Assembly: GCF_046292685.1 (NCBI RefSeq)
Contig: NZ_JBKBQM010000001.1
Span: 1 to 64,000 of the forward strand
Reading direction: 5' to 3'
DNA length: 64,000 nt
From: Wagnerdoeblera sp046292685
GTDB lineage: Bacteria; Pseudomonadota; Alphaproteobacteria; Rhodobacterales; Rhodobacteraceae
Shown: piece after piece, positions 1 to 9,236 of the stretch
Numbering within the stretch: the first letter of the stretch is position 1
Layout: every line of letters begins with the position of its first letter
Position numbers and translations under genes: made by a program
The notes under the pieces: model-generated
What the model saw: the letters and a program-made list of their open reading frames with translations, nothing else
Database searches by the model: none
What the model was told of the DNA's origin: nothing

Positions 1-286
1 CCACGAACCAGCGGAACATCAGGTTATACTGCATCTGTTCCATCAACTGCCGCTCCGAGCGGACCGAAAACAGGATCTGGATCAGGCTCGCCCGGATCAA
101 CCGTTCCGGCGCAATCGAGGGACGGCCAAAATCGGTGTAGAGCGCCTCGAACTCGGCATCGAGACTGGCCAGCGCCTCGTTGACCACCTGCCGGATCTTG
201 CGCAGCGGATGCCGGGCGGGGATGCGCGCTTCAAGGTCAACATAGCTGAACAGCGACCCGCTCGCCTCGTCCGTCCCGCGCATCAT
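1..286 (-). mobile_element. IS5-type transposase, N-terminal part, cut by window edge
   Basis: Reading the minus strand from the ATG at 284-286 gives an open frame to the left window edge. It begins MMRGTDEASGSLFSYVDLE and continues with 'RIPARHPLRKIRQVV' and a 'RPSIAPERLIRASLIQIL' block. This is the N-terminal DUF772 region of IS5/IS1182-type DDE transposases, where the conserved N-terminal helices precede the catalytic DDE domain. Only about 95 residues are inside the window, so the catalytic residues and the integrity of the element cannot be judged. A second in-frame ATG at 281-283 is an equally possible start. The family is fairly sure; the exact IS name is not. Confidence 0.75.
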
Positions 287-340
287 CACCCCCACCGTTG
301 TCGTGCAAAGGGTGAAACATGTTCCTAACTCCGGGTCGAG

Positions 341-367
341 GGCTGACTTCTTCAGCAGCCTGCTAAG
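341..367. repeat. Possible terminal inverted repeat of the IS element
   Basis: About 55 bases upstream of the transposase start lies a segment that on the minus strand reads CTTAGCAGGCTGCTGAAGAA followed by GTCAGCC. 'GGCTGCTGAA(A/G)AAGT' resembles the terminal inverted repeats of IS5-like elements as I remember them. The other end of the element is outside the window, so the repeat cannot be confirmed. Confidence 0.35.
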
Positions 368-370
368 CTT

Positions 371-394
371 GGCCGGGCCTTTCCCTGCCCGGCC
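371..394. repeat. Hairpin between IS end and tsaE
   Basis: GGCCGGGC (371-378) and GCCCGGCC (387-394) form a perfect 8-bp inverted repeat with an 8-base loop. There is no T-tract, so it is not a classic intrinsic terminator. It sits just upstream of the tsaE start at 415 and could separate that operon from the insertion element or fold in the leader. Confidence 0.4.
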
Positions 395-414
395 CGGCAG
401 GCTAGACATCGGGC

Positions 415-897
415 ATGAGCCCGACCGCCCCGCCCGACCGACTGGTGTTTTCCTTGCCCGATGCGGCTGCGACCGAAGCCCTGGGCCGGTGGCTGGCCGA
501 CCGATTGGGCCCCGGCGATGTGCTGCTGCTGGAAGGGCCGATCGGCGCCGGCAAGACCCATCTGGCCCGCGCCCTGATCCAGCACCGGCTTGCCGCGGCC
601 GGGCGGATGGAGGACGTGCCTTCGCCCACCTTCACGCTGGTTCAGGTTTATGACAACGCCTCGGGCGAAATCTGGCACGCCGACCTCTATCGCCTGTCGC
701 ACCCGGCCGAAGTGGCGGAACTGGGGCTGGACGAGGCCTTCGGCACCGCCTTGTGCCTTGTCGAATGGCCAGACCGGCTGGGCAAGCTGACCCCGGCGCA
801 TGCCTTGCACCTGACGCTTGCCGACGACGGCGCGGGCCGGCTTGCCACCTTGCGCGGCCCCTCCGACCGGCTGGCACGTCTGGGGCCGATGCCATGA
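415..897 (+). CDS. tsaE: tRNA threonylcarbamoyladenosine biosynthesis ATPase TsaE
   Basis: A 160-residue P-loop protein of usual TsaE length. Walker A is GPIGAGKT at residues 41-48, followed by the family's 'DVPSPTFTLVQVY' block and 'HADLYRL', 'GLDEAF' and 'LVEWPDRLG' motifs. TsaE is the ATPase partner of TsaB/TsaD in making the t6A modification at position 37 of ANN-decoding tRNAs, in the cytoplasm. It is the first gene of a tightly packed run; its stop overlaps the start of the next gene in an ATGA. TsaE heading the amgK-murU-addBA cluster is a usual alphaproteobacterial arrangement. Confidence 0.93.
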   Translation: MSPTAPPDRLVFSLPDAAATEALGRWLADRLGPGDVLLLEGPIGAGKTHLARALIQHRLAAAGRMEDVPSPTFTLVQVYDNASGEIWHADLYRLSHPAEVAELGLDEAFGTALCLVEWPDRLGKLTPAHALHLTLADDGAGRLATLRGPSDRLARLGPMP

Positions 898-1904
898 CCG
901 CGCGGGCCGGGCTTGCTGCAGATTTCCTGGCGCGGTCGGGCTGGGGCACGGCCCGGCGGCAGTTTCTGGCCGGCGATGCCTCGCCCCGCCGCTACGACCG
1001 GCTTACGCTGGGCGACACGACGGCCGTTCTGATGGATGCTCCGCCCGACCGGGGCGAGGATGTGCGGCCCTTTGTCGTCATGGCGCGGCACCTGCGCGCC
1101 TTGGGCCTTTCGGCACCGGAAATCCTGGCCGAAGACGCTGGCAACGGCTTTCTGCTGCTGGAAGACCTTGGCGACGATCTGTTCGCCCGGGCTCTGGCCC
1201 GCGACCCGGGCCGGGAACAGGCACTTTACACCGCCGCGGTCGAGGTTCTGGCCACCCTGCAGGCGGCCCCGCCGCCGGTCGGCCTGCCCGACCACAGCCC
1301 CGCCTTCATGGCCGAGGCGGCAGCGCTGAGCCTGACCTGGTATGCCCGTGCCGTCACCGGCCAGCCGCAGGATCCGGCACCGTTGCAACGGGCGATGGCG
1401 CAGGCGATGGCGGCACATTGCACCGCGCGCCCGGTGCTGGTGCTGCGCGACTACCATGCCGAAAACCTGTTGTGGCTGCCCGGTCGCGCGGGGCTGGCCC
1501 GTGTGGGCCTCCTGGATTTCCAGATGGGGTCGATGGGCCAGCCGGAATACGACCTGATCTCGTTGTTGCAGGATGCCCGCCGCGATGTGTCGCCGGCGCT
1601 GGCGGCCCCGTTGATCGCGCACTTCGCGCAAATCACCGGCGCCGACCCCGAACGCACCGCCACCGCCTGTGCCGTTCTGGGCGCGCAGCGCGCCTTGCGC
1701 ATTCTGGGCGGGTTCACCCGGCTGAGCCTGCATTTCGGCAAGCCGGGATATGTGCGGCTGATTCCCCGGGTCTGGGCGCATCTGCAGGCCGACCTTGCCC
1801 ATCCTGCCCTGGCCGGGGTGCGCGCCGCAGCCCGCCTGCCCGAGCCTACGCCCGAAGCCCTGCAAAGGATCACCGACCTGTGCGGCACTGTCCCTACCCT
1901 CTGA
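894..1904 (+). CDS. amgK: N-acetylmuramate/N-acetylglucosamine anomeric kinase AmgK (APH-like)
   Basis: A 336-residue aminoglycoside-phosphotransferase-fold kinase. The catalytic loop is 'VLRDYHAENLLW' with Asp186 and Asn191, followed by the metal-binding 'LLDFQMG' with Asp208. AmgK phosphorylates the anomeric hydroxyl of MurNAc or GlcNAc released by peptidoglycan turnover and feeds MurU. The start at 894 gives a 4-base overlap with tsaE and lies directly before 'TARAGLAADFLARSGW', which fits the family N-terminus. The open frame extends further upstream only inside tsaE. The directly downstream murU-type gene supports AmgK over a generic aminoglycoside kinase. Confidence 0.85.
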   Translation: MTARAGLAADFLARSGWGTARRQFLAGDASPRRYDRLTLGDTTAVLMDAPPDRGEDVRPFVVMARHLRALGLSAPEILAEDAGNGFLLLEDLGDDLFARALARDPGREQALYTAAVEVLATLQAAPPPVGLPDHSPAFMAEAAALSLTWYARAVTGQPQDPAPLQRAMAQAMAAHCTARPVLVLRDYHAENLLWLPGRAGLARVGLLDFQMGSMGQPEYDLISLLQDARRDVSPALAAPLIAHFAQITGADPERTATACAVLGAQRALRILGGFTRLSLHFGKPGYVRLIPRVWAHLQADLAHPALAGVRAAARLPEPTPEALQRITDLCGTVPTL

Positions 1905-2572
1905 TGCTGTTCGCCGCAGGCTTCGGCACCCGCATGGGCGCGCTGACGGCCGAACGGCCCAAGCCGCTGATCCGGGTGGCCGGGCGGGCGCTGATCGACC
2001 ATGCGCTGGCGCTGGCCGACGACGCCGGCATCGCGCGCATCGTGGCGAACCTGCATTACAAGGGGGCGATGATCCGCGACCACCTTGCGGGGCGCGACAT
2101 TGCCTTTTCCGACGAATCGCCGGAAATCCTCGAAACCGGCGGCGGCCTGCGTGCAGCCCTGCCGCTGCTGGGGCCAGGGCCGGTGTTCACGCTGAACACC
2201 GATGCGGTCTGGACGGGCCCGAACCCGCTGAAGACGCTGGCGGCCGGATGGCGCCTCGGCATGGGCGCGCTGCTGCTGCTTGCGCCGGTGGCGCAGACCC
2301 GGGGCCATGCGGGCAAGGGCGACTTTGCCCTGCACCCCGACGGCCGCATCACGCGGGGGGGCGACCTTGTGTATCTGGGCGCGCAGATCGTGGACCCGGC
2401 GGGTCTGGAAGCCCGGCCGGAGCGGGTCTTTTCGCTCAACCGCCATTGGGATGCGCTGATCGCGGCGGGCCGTGCCTTCGGCGTGGTGCATACCGGCCGA
2501 TGGTGCGACGTCGGCCGCCCCGAAGGCATCGCCGAGGCCGAGGCAATGTTGCGCGAGGCCGGCGATGTTTGA
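1880..2572 (+). CDS. murU: N-acetylmuramate-1-phosphate uridylyltransferase MurU
   Basis: Nucleotidyltransferase of about 230 residues with the 'LFAAGFGTRMGALT' signature near the N-terminus, 'ERPKPLI', the 'ETGGGL' loop and 'NTDAVW' metal-binding Asp. MurU makes UDP-MurNAc from MurNAc-1-phosphate, bypassing de novo synthesis and the target of fosfomycin. I prefer the GTG at 1880 (protein begins MRHCPYPLMLF) because AAAGGA at 1864-1869 is a good ribosome site and the pre-motif residues fit relatives. The ATG at 1904, which overlaps the amgK stop, is the alternative. It follows amgK as expected for the recycling pathway. Confidence 0.85.
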   Translation: MRHCPYPLMLFAAGFGTRMGALTAERPKPLIRVAGRALIDHALALADDAGIARIVANLHYKGAMIRDHLAGRDIAFSDESPEILETGGGLRAALPLLGPGPVFTLNTDAVWTGPNPLKTLAAGWRLGMGALLLLAPVAQTRGHAGKGDFALHPDGRITRGGDLVYLGAQIVDPAGLEARPERVFSLNRHWDALIAAGRAFGVVHTGRWCDVGRPEGIAEAEAMLREAGDV

Positions 2573-5468
2573 CAGCGGCGAAGCGCGCGTCTTCGGGCTG
2601 CCGCCCGGGGTGGATTTCGCCGCCGCCCTTGTCGCGGGCCTGCGCAGCCGGCTGAGCGCGGCCCCGCCCGAGGCGATGGCGCGCGTCACGCTGTGGGTCA
2701 ACTCCTCGCGCATGCGCGAGCGGGTCAAGGCGCAGTTCCGCGGCCCGGACCTGCTGCCGCGCATCCGGCTGGTGACCGAACTGGCCGAGGCGCACCCCCT
2801 GCCGCATCTGCCCGCGCCCGAACCCGCCTTGCGCCGGCGGCTGCAACTGACCCAGCTGATCGCCCGGTTGCTGGATGCCGAACCCGACCTTGCGCCGCGG
2901 TCGGCGCTTTACGATCTGGCCGACAGCCTGGCCAACCTGATGGACGAGATGGCCGGCGAAGGCGCAAGCCCCGAGGCGGTGGCGGCGCTGGATGTGTCGG
3001 ATCATTCGCTGCACTGGGCGCGGACCCAGCGGTTTCTGGGCATCGTGGCGCCGTTCTTCGGGCCCGATGCCAGCCCGCAGGCCGAAACCCGCCGCCGGAT
3101 GGTGGCCGAGCGCTTGGGCGCGATCTGGGCAACGCGCCCGCCGCCGGGGCCGGTGATCGTGGCGGGCTCGACCGGATCGCGCGGGGCGACGGCGCTGATG
3201 ATGCAGGCGGTGGCGGGCTTGCCGCAAGGCGCGCTGGTGTTGCCCGGGCACGATTTCGCCATGCCGCCCACGGTGTGGGACCATCTGGGCGATGCGCTGA
3301 CGGCCGAGGATCACCCGCAATACCGCACCCGCCGCCTGCTGGACCGGCTGGGGCTGACGGCCGCGGCCGTCCGGCCCTGGACCGATGACCCGGCCCCGGC
3401 GCCGGGGCGCAACGCGCTGGTATCGCTGGCCTTGCGCCCGGCCCCTGTGACCGATCAGTGGCTGAGCGAAGGCGCAACCCTGCCCGATCTGGTGCCGGCA
3501 ACCGCCGGCATGACCCTGATCGAGGCGCCCAGCCCGCGGGCCGAGGCGCTGGCGATTGCCCTGATCCTGCGCGAGGCGGCAGAGGTCGGGCGGGTTGCGG
3601 CCCTGGTCACCCCCGACCGCGACCTTGCCCGGCAGGTGACCGTGGCGCTGGACCGCTGGGGTATCGTCCCCGACGACAGCGCCGGCCGCCCGCTGATGCT
3701 GACCCCGCCGGGGCGGCTGTTGCGGCAGGTGGCCGGGCTGTTCGGCCAGCGGATCACCGGCGACCGGCTGCTGGCGCTGCTGAAACATCCGCTGGTTCAT
3801 ACCGGCACCGATCGGGGCGACCATCTGCGGCTGACCCGCGACCTGGAACTGCACCTGCGCCGCAAGGGGCCGGCCTTTCCCGATGCCGGCTTCCTGCGGG
3901 TCTGGGGCGCCGCGCACAAGGCCGAAGCCTGGGCCGGCTGGCTGGCCGACCGCATCGCCGGGCTGGACTCGGTGGCCGAAAGGCCGCTGGCCGATCATCT
4001 GACCCATCACCGCGCCCTGGCCGAGGCGCTGTGCGCCGGCCCCGTGCCCGGCAGCGGTGAGTTGTGGCTGCAAGCCCCGGGCGAAGCCGCGCAGGCCGCG
4101 CTTGCCGCGCTGGAGGCCGAAGCCGCGCATGGCGGCACGCTGGCCCCGCACGATTACGCGGCGCTGTTCGATGCCGTTCTTGCCGGGCAGGAGGTGCGCG
4201 AAACCGCCGCCCCGCACCCGCTGATCCGCATCCAGGGTGCGCGCGAGGCGCGCGAGCTGTCGGCCGGGCTGGTGATCCTCGGCGGGCTGAACGATGGCGG
4301 CTGGCCGCAGCTGCCGCCGCCCGACCCCTGGCTGAATCGGCAGATGCGGCTGAAGGCCGGGCTGTTGCTGCCCGAACGGCGCATCGGCCTTGCGGCGCAC
4401 GATTTCCAGCAGGCCATCGCCGCCCCCGAGGTGGTGCTGACCCGCGCCGCCCGCAGCGACGAGGCGGAATGCGTGCCCTCGCGCTGGTTGAACCGGCTGG
4501 TGAACCTGATGCAGGGCTTGCCCGACCGGAACGGGCCGCAGGCGCTGGCCGCCATGAAGGCGCGCGGCGCCGTCTGGCTGGGCATGGCGCGCGCGCTGGA
4601 AAGGCCCGCCGCCACCGTGCCGCGGGCGCCGCGGCCCTCGCCTTGCCCGCCGGTGGCGGCCCGGCCCGTGGAACTGGCGGTCACCGGCATCGAAACCCTG
4701 ATCCGCGACCCTTACGCGATCTATGCCCGGCACATCCTGCGGCTGCGCGGGCTCGACCCGCTGCGGGCCAGCCCCGACGCCCGCCTGCGCGGAACCGCCC
4801 TGCACAAGGTGATGGAGGCCTTTGCCCGCGACGGCCGCGGCACCGCCGCCGCCCTGATGACCGCCGCCGATGCGGTGCTGGAGGCCGAGGTGCCCTGGCC
4901 CGCAGCCCGCGTGCTGTGGCGCGCCCGTCTGGCGCGGGTGGCCGACTGGGTCGCCGCGTTCGAGGCCGACCACGCCGGCACGCCCGAACTGCTGGAAACC
5001 CCCGGTGCCGTCACCCTGCCGGGCCTCGGGTTCCGGCTGACCGCGCGCCCCGACCGCATCGACCGTCTGGCCGACGGGCGGTTGCACATCTACGATTACA
5101 AGACCAGCTCTCCGCCCACGGCCGAACAGCAGGCCTATTTCAACCAGCAACTGGCCTTGCAGGCGGCCATGGCCAGGCAAGGCGGCTTTGCGCGCCTGGG
5201 GCCGGCCGAAGTGGCGGCGGCCACCTATGTCGGGCTGGGCGCCACGCCCAAGGCCGTGCCCGTGGACGTGACACCCGAGGGGCTGGACCGCGTCTGGTCC
5301 GGGTTGATCCGGCTGATCGCCACCTATCAGCAGGCCGATACCGGCTATACCGCGCGGCGCGCGATGTTCCGCACCTCGTTCGCCAGCGATTACGATGCCC
5401 TGTCGCGGCATGGCGAATGGGACATGGCCGATGCGGCCGTCCGGCTGGTTGTGGGGGGGGCGCCATGA
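2565..5468 (+). CDS. addB: Double-strand break repair protein AddB
   Basis: A 967-residue AddB of the alphaproteobacterial type. The C-terminal third carries the RecB-like PD-(D/E)XK nuclease domain: 'DPYAIYARHIL', 'GTALHKVMEAF', then 'RPDRIDRLADGRLHIYDYKTSSPP', giving the Asp and Lys of the active site. I see no cluster of cysteines around the nuclease domain like the Fe-S cluster of Bacillus AddB. AddB partners AddA in resecting double-strand ends and loading RecA. The start at 2565 overlaps the end of murU by 8 bases, and the stop overlaps addA in ATGA, so the two subunits are probably translationally coupled. Confidence 0.92.
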   Translation: MFDSGEARVFGLPPGVDFAAALVAGLRSRLSAAPPEAMARVTLWVNSSRMRERVKAQFRGPDLLPRIRLVTELAEAHPLPHLPAPEPALRRRLQLTQLIARLLDAEPDLAPRSALYDLADSLANLMDEMAGEGASPEAVAALDVSDHSLHWARTQRFLGIVAPFFGPDASPQAETRRRMVAERLGAIWATRPPPGPVIVAGSTGSRGATALMMQAVAGLPQGALVLPGHDFAMPPTVWDHLGDALTAEDHPQYRTRRLLDRLGLTAAAVRPWTDDPAPAPGRNALVSLALRPAPVTDQWLSEGATLPDLVPATAGMTLIEAPSPRAEALAIALILREAAEVGRVAALVTPDRDLARQVTVALDRWGIVPDDSAGRPLMLTPPGRLLRQVAGLFGQRITGDRLLALLKHPLVHTGTDRGDHLRLTRDLELHLRRKGPAFPDAGFLRVWGAAHKAEAWAGWLADRIAGLDSVAERPLADHLTHHRALAEALCAGPVPGSGELWLQAPGEAAQAALAALEAEAAHGGTLAPHDYAALFDAVLAGQEVRETAAPHPLIRIQGAREARELSAGLVILGGLNDGGWPQLPPPDPWLNRQMRLKAGLLLPERRIGLAAHDFQQAIAAPEVVLTRAARSDEAECVPSRWLNRLVNLMQGLPDRNGPQALAAMKARGAVWLGMARALERPAATVPRAPRPSPCPPVAARPVELAVTGIETLIRDPYAIYARHILRLRGLDPLRASPDARLRGTALHKVMEAFARDGRGTAAALMTAADAVLEAEVPWPAARVLWRARLARVADWVAAFEADHAGTPELLETPGAVTLPGLGFRLTARPDRIDRLADGRLHIYDYKTSSPPTAEQQAYFNQQLALQAAMARQGGFARLGPAEVAAATYVGLGATPKAVPVDVTPEGLDRVWSGLIRLIATYQQADTGYTARRAMFRTSFASDYDALSRHGEWDMADAAVRLVVGGAP

Positions 5469-8400
5469 CGCATCCTGCCTCGGCCCGCCAGCGCGCCGCC
5501 GCCGACCCGGCGCGGTCCACCTGGCTTTCGGCGAACGCCGGCTCGGGCAAGACCAAGGTGCTGACCGACCGCGTGGCGCGTTTGCTGCTGGAAGGCACCG
5601 AGCCGCAGCGCATCCTGTGCCTGACCTATACCAAGGCCGCCGCGGCCGAAATGCAGAACCGCCTGTTCCGCCGCCTCGGCGCCTGGGCGATGATGCCCGA
5701 GGCCGAGCTGTTGCAGGCGCTGGCCGAGCTGGGCCTTGCCGCCAGCCCCGATGCAGGCACCCTTTCGGCCGCACGCCGGCTGTTCGCTCGCGCCATCGAA
5801 ACCCCCGGCGGGCTGAAGATTCAGACCATCCACAGCTTCTGCGCCTCGCTTTTGCGGCGCTTTCCGCTGGAGGCCGGGGTGTCCCCCGGTTTCGCGGAAA
5901 TGGACGAACGCGCGGCCGACCTGATGCGCGCGGAAATCATCGAGGACATGGCCGAACGGCTGGCCCCCGAGGCGGTGCGCCGCCTGGCCGCGCTGTATAC
6001 CGGCGAGGATTTCCTGAAACTGACGCAGGACATCGCCGGCCTGCGCGCCCGCTTTACCCCGCAGGCGCGCGCCGCCTTGCCCGAAACTCTGGGGCTGCAA
6101 CCCGGCGACAGCCCCGAAAGGCTGCTGGCGGATGTGTTCCTCGGGGGCGAGGCCGAATGGCTGGCCGAGGTGGCCGCCCGCATGGAAACCGGCAAGACGA
6201 CCGACATCAAGGATGCCGCGCGGCTCAAGGCGCTGAACCTGGTGTCGGCCGGCCTGCAAGATCTCCTCGGCCTCGAAAAGGTGCTGCTGACCCAAAGCGG
6301 CGAGCGCGCCTTTCAGGCCAAGATCGGCAAGTTTCCCACCAAGGACACGCGCGGCGCGCTGGGCCCGCTGCTGGCGCCGCTGGAACAGCTGATGGCGCGG
6401 GTCGAATCGGCCCGCAACCGGCGCCTGGCGCTGGGTGCGCTGCAACGGGCCGAGGCGCTGCACGATTTTGCGGCGGCCTTCCTGCCGGAATACGATCGGC
6501 GCAAGCAGGCGCTTGGCTGGCTGGACTTCGACGACCTGATCCTGCGCGCGCGCGACCTTTTGTCGGTGTCGTCGCTGGCGCAATGGGTGCTGTATCGGCT
6601 GGATGGCGGCATCGACCATATCCTTGTGGACGAGGCGCAGGATACCGGCCCCGAACAGTGGCGCGTCATCGAACTGCTGGCGCAGGAGTTCACCGCCGGG
6701 CAAGGCGCGCGCGACAAGCCGCGCACGATCTTTGTGGTGGGCGACAAGAAACAGTCGATCTATTCCTTTCAGGGTGCCGACCTGGAAAAGTTCGACGCGA
6801 TGCAGGCGCATTTCTCGGCCCGGCTGGCGGCGATGGGCACGCCGTTGCAGGCGCAGGCGCTGGAATATTCCTTTCGGTCGTCCCCGGCCGTGCTGCGCGC
6901 GGTGGATGCCACCTGCGCGCCCTTTGCCAGCCTGGGGCCGGTGGGGCACATCGCCTTCAACGAAGCGATGCCGGGCCGGGTGGACCTGTGGCCCCCCGTG
7001 CAGGCAGCCGACGAGCCCGACCGCGGCAACTGGTTCGACCCGGTCGATCTGCCGGCCCCCCGCGCGCCCGAGGTGGTGCTGGCCGAAACCATCGCCAGCC
7101 AGATCAAGGGCTGGCTGGACAGCGGCACGCGCATTCCGGTGCGCGGCGGCGAACGGCCGATGCGCGCAGGCGACGTGCTGATCCTGGTGCAGCGGCGCCG
7201 CGCGATGTTTTCCGAGGTGATCCGTGCCTGCAAGGCGGCAGGCTTGCCGATTGCCGGGGCCGACCGGCTGAAGCTGGGCGGCGAAATCGCGGTCAAGGAT
7301 CTGGCGGCGCTGCTGTCGTTTCTGGCCACGCCCGAGGACGACCTGTCGCTGGCGGTGGCCTTGCGCTCGCCCTTGTTCGGCTGGTCCGAGGCGGAGCTGT
7401 TCGACCTGGCGCATGGTCGCAAGGGTTGGCTGTGGGAAGCCTTGCGCAACCGCGACGACCATGCCGCAACCCGCGCCACGCTGGCCGACCTGCGCAACCG
7501 TGCCGATTTCCTGCGTCCGTTCGAGCTGATCGACCGCATCCTGACCCGCCACGACGGCCGCCGCCGCCTGGTTGCCCGCCTTGGCCCCGAGGCGGAAGAC
7601 GGCATCGACCAATTGCTGGGCCAGGCGCTGGCCTACGAGCGGATGGAGGTTCCCAGCCTGACCGGCTTTCTGACCTGGTTGCAGACCGACGATGTCGAGG
7701 TCAAGCGCCAGTCGGATGCGGCGGGCGACCGGATTCGGGTGATGACGGTGCACGGCGCCAAGGGGCTGGAGGCGCCGGTGGTCATTCTGCCCGACACCGG
7801 CGACCGCAAGCCGCCACGCGGCGGCGACATGATGCTGCTGGGCGAGGTGCCGGTCTGGCAGACCAACGCCGGCGACAGCCCCGCGCCCATCGCCGAAGCC
7901 AAGGCCGAAATCGCCCGCCGGTGGGAGGAGGAGAACCAGCGCCTGCTTTACGTGGCCATGACCCGGGCCGAAAGCTGGCTGATCGTGGCCGCCGCCGGCA
8001 CCACCGAAAAGCCGGAGTGCTGGCACAACCGCATCGCCACCGGGTTGCAGGCGGCCGGCGCCGTGGCGGTGGACATGCCCACCGGGCCGGGGCTGCGGCT
8101 GGCCTTCGGCACCTGGCCCGAACCCGGCGCCCGCGAATCCGCCGATGCGGCGCCCGGCGTGGCGCTGCCCGACTGGGCCGCCACCCCGGCCCCGGCCGCC
8201 CCGCGCCCGCCGCGGGCGCTGAACCCCTCGGACCTCGGCGGGGCCAAGGCCCTGCCGGGCGACGCCGGCCTGCCCGAGGCCGAGGCGATGGCGCGCGGCA
8301 CCGCGTTGCACCTGTTGCTGGAACGGCTGCCCGAATATCCGCCGGCCGACTGGCCGGCCTTGGCCGCAACCATTCCCGGCGGGGAAATCGTGCTGGACGA

Positions 8401-8761
8401 AGCCCGTGCCGTGCTGGAACACCCCGACCTTGCGCATCTGTTCGCGCCCGACACGCTGGCCGAGGTGCCTTTTGTCGCGCGCTTGGGCGATACCACGCTG
8501 TCCGGCACCATCGACCGGCTGATCGTCGGCCCCGACCGCGTGCTTGCGGTGGATTTCAAGTCGAACGCCAGCTTGCCCGATGCCCCGCAGGACGTGCCCG
8601 AAGGCATCCTGCGCCAGATGGGGGCCTATGCGCGGGCTCTGGCCGACATTTACCCGGGGCGCCGCATCGAAACCGCGATCCTGTGGACGCGGGCGGCCCG
8701 GCTTATGCCCTTGCCGCACGATCTGGTGTCGGCCGCGCTGGACCGGGCCGGTGCGGCTTGA
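5465..8761 (+). CDS. addA: Double-strand break repair helicase-nuclease AddA
   Basis: A 1098-residue UvrD/Rep-type SF1A helicase fused to a C-terminal RecB-like nuclease. Walker A is 'SANAGSGKTKVLTDR' at about residues 22-36; 'ILVDEAQDTGPEQW' is Walker B/motif II; 'VVGDKKQSIYSFQGAD' is motif III; 'VMTVHGAKGLEAPVV' and 'LLYVAMTRAES' are motifs V and VI. The nuclease is 'GTIDRLIVGPDRVLAVDFKSN' near the C-terminus. It forms the ATP-driven subunit of AddAB. The ATG at 5465 overlaps the addB stop by four bases. No frameshift or truncation is seen. Confidence 0.95.
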   Translation: MTHPASARQRAAADPARSTWLSANAGSGKTKVLTDRVARLLLEGTEPQRILCLTYTKAAAAEMQNRLFRRLGAWAMMPEAELLQALAELGLAASPDAGTLSAARRLFARAIETPGGLKIQTIHSFCASLLRRFPLEAGVSPGFAEMDERAADLMRAEIIEDMAERLAPEAVRRLAALYTGEDFLKLTQDIAGLRARFTPQARAALPETLGLQPGDSPERLLADVFLGGEAEWLAEVAARMETGKTTDIKDAARLKALNLVSAGLQDLLGLEKVLLTQSGERAFQAKIGKFPTKDTRGALGPLLAPLEQLMARVESARNRRLALGALQRAEALHDFAAAFLPEYDRRKQALGWLDFDDLILRARDLLSVSSLAQWVLYRLDGGIDHILVDEAQDTGPEQWRVIELLAQEFTAGQGARDKPRTIFVVGDKKQSIYSFQGADLEKFDAMQAHFSARLAAMGTPLQAQALEYSFRSSPAVLRAVDATCAPFASLGPVGHIAFNEAMPGRVDLWPPVQAADEPDRGNWFDPVDLPAPRAPEVVLAETIASQIKGWLDSGTRIPVRGGERPMRAGDVLILVQRRRAMFSEVIRACKAAGLPIAGADRLKLGGEIAVKDLAALLSFLATPEDDLSLAVALRSPLFGWSEAELFDLAHGRKGWLWEALRNRDDHAATRATLADLRNRADFLRPFELIDRILTRHDGRRRLVARLGPEAEDGIDQLLGQALAYERMEVPSLTGFLTWLQTDDVEVKRQSDAAGDRIRVMTVHGAKGLEAPVVILPDTGDRKPPRGGDMMLLGEVPVWQTNAGDSPAPIAEAKAEIARRWEEENQRLLYVAMTRAESWLIVAAAGTTEKPECWHNRIATGLQAAGAVAVDMPTGPGLRLAFGTWPEPGARESADAAPGVALPDWAATPAPAAPRPPRALNPSDLGGAKALPGDAGLPEAEAMARGTALHLLLERLPEYPPADWPALAATIPGGEIVLDEARAVLEHPDLAHLFAPDTLAEVPFVARLGDTTLSGTIDRLIVGPDRVLAVDFKSNASLPDAPQDVPEGILRQMGAYARALADIYPGRRIETAILWTRAARLMPLPHDLVSAALDRAGAA

Positions 8762-8821
8762 CGCCGGGGGGCGGCGTGCCTACCTTCGGTTCAACTTCAT
8801 ATTCACGCCAGGAGATATGTC

Positions 8822-9142
8822 ATGGCCACCGTCCCCGTCACCGATGCCACCTTCGAAGCCGAAGTAGTCAAGTCGCCCATTCCGGTGGTCGTCGATTTCT
8901 GGGCCGAATGGTGCGGCCCCTGCCGCCAGATCGGCCCCGCGCTGGAGGAGCTTTCGAACGAATACGCCGGCAAGGTGAAGATCGTGAAGGTCAACGTCGA
9001 TCACGATCAGGCCGCCGCGGCGCAACTGGGGGTGCGCGGCATTCCGGCGCTGTTCCTGTTCAAGGACGGCAAGGTCGTGTCGAACAAGACCGGCGCCGCC
9101 CCCAAGGCCGCGCTGCAAAGCTGGATCGCCTCGGCCATCTGA
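8822..9142 (+). CDS. trxA: Thioredoxin
   Basis: A 106-residue classical thioredoxin with the redox motif WCGPC at residues 30-34 in 'VVVDFWAEWCGPCRQIGPALEEL', and the cis-proline loop 'RGIPALFLFKDGK'. It reduces protein disulfides in the cytoplasm using electrons from thioredoxin reductase. The ribosome site AGGAG (8810-8814) lies just upstream of the ATG. The 60-base gap from addA, with some A/T-rich sequence, and the terminator downstream suggest it can be transcribed on its own as well as from the upstream operon. Confidence 0.95.
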   Translation: MATVPVTDATFEAEVVKSPIPVVVDFWAEWCGPCRQIGPALEELSNEYAGKVKIVKVNVDHDQAAAAQLGVRGIPALFLFKDGKVVSNKTGAAPKAALQSWIASAI

Positions 9143-9165
9143 TCCGGGCCTGATGCCCGGTTGAG

Positions 9166-9191
9166 CCGCCCCTGCAACCGGGGGCGGTTTT
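9166..9191 (+). terminator. Rho-independent terminator after trxA
   Basis: CCGCCCC (9166-9172) pairs with GGGGCGG (9181-9187) across an 8-base loop, followed at once by TTTT (9188-9191). It ends about 45 bases before the next ribosome site and closes the tsaE-to-trxA run. Confidence 0.8.
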
Positions 9192-9236
9192 CCTTTGCGC
9201 GCAGCCGGCCTATACCGGGGTGCAAGGAAGGCGCGC

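Noticed and set aside
818..1879. N-terminal extension of murU back to 818
   Set aside because: The frame is open but lies entirely within tsaE/amgK, and the family motif begins just after the GTG at 1880, which has its own ribosome site.
2436..5774. Long minus-strand frame opposite addB, and similar frames at 5390-8719, 9210-11726 and 30075-32363
   Set aside because: These are antisense shadows of addB, addA, the ABC gene and the monooxygenase gene; they lack ribosome sites and recognisable domains.
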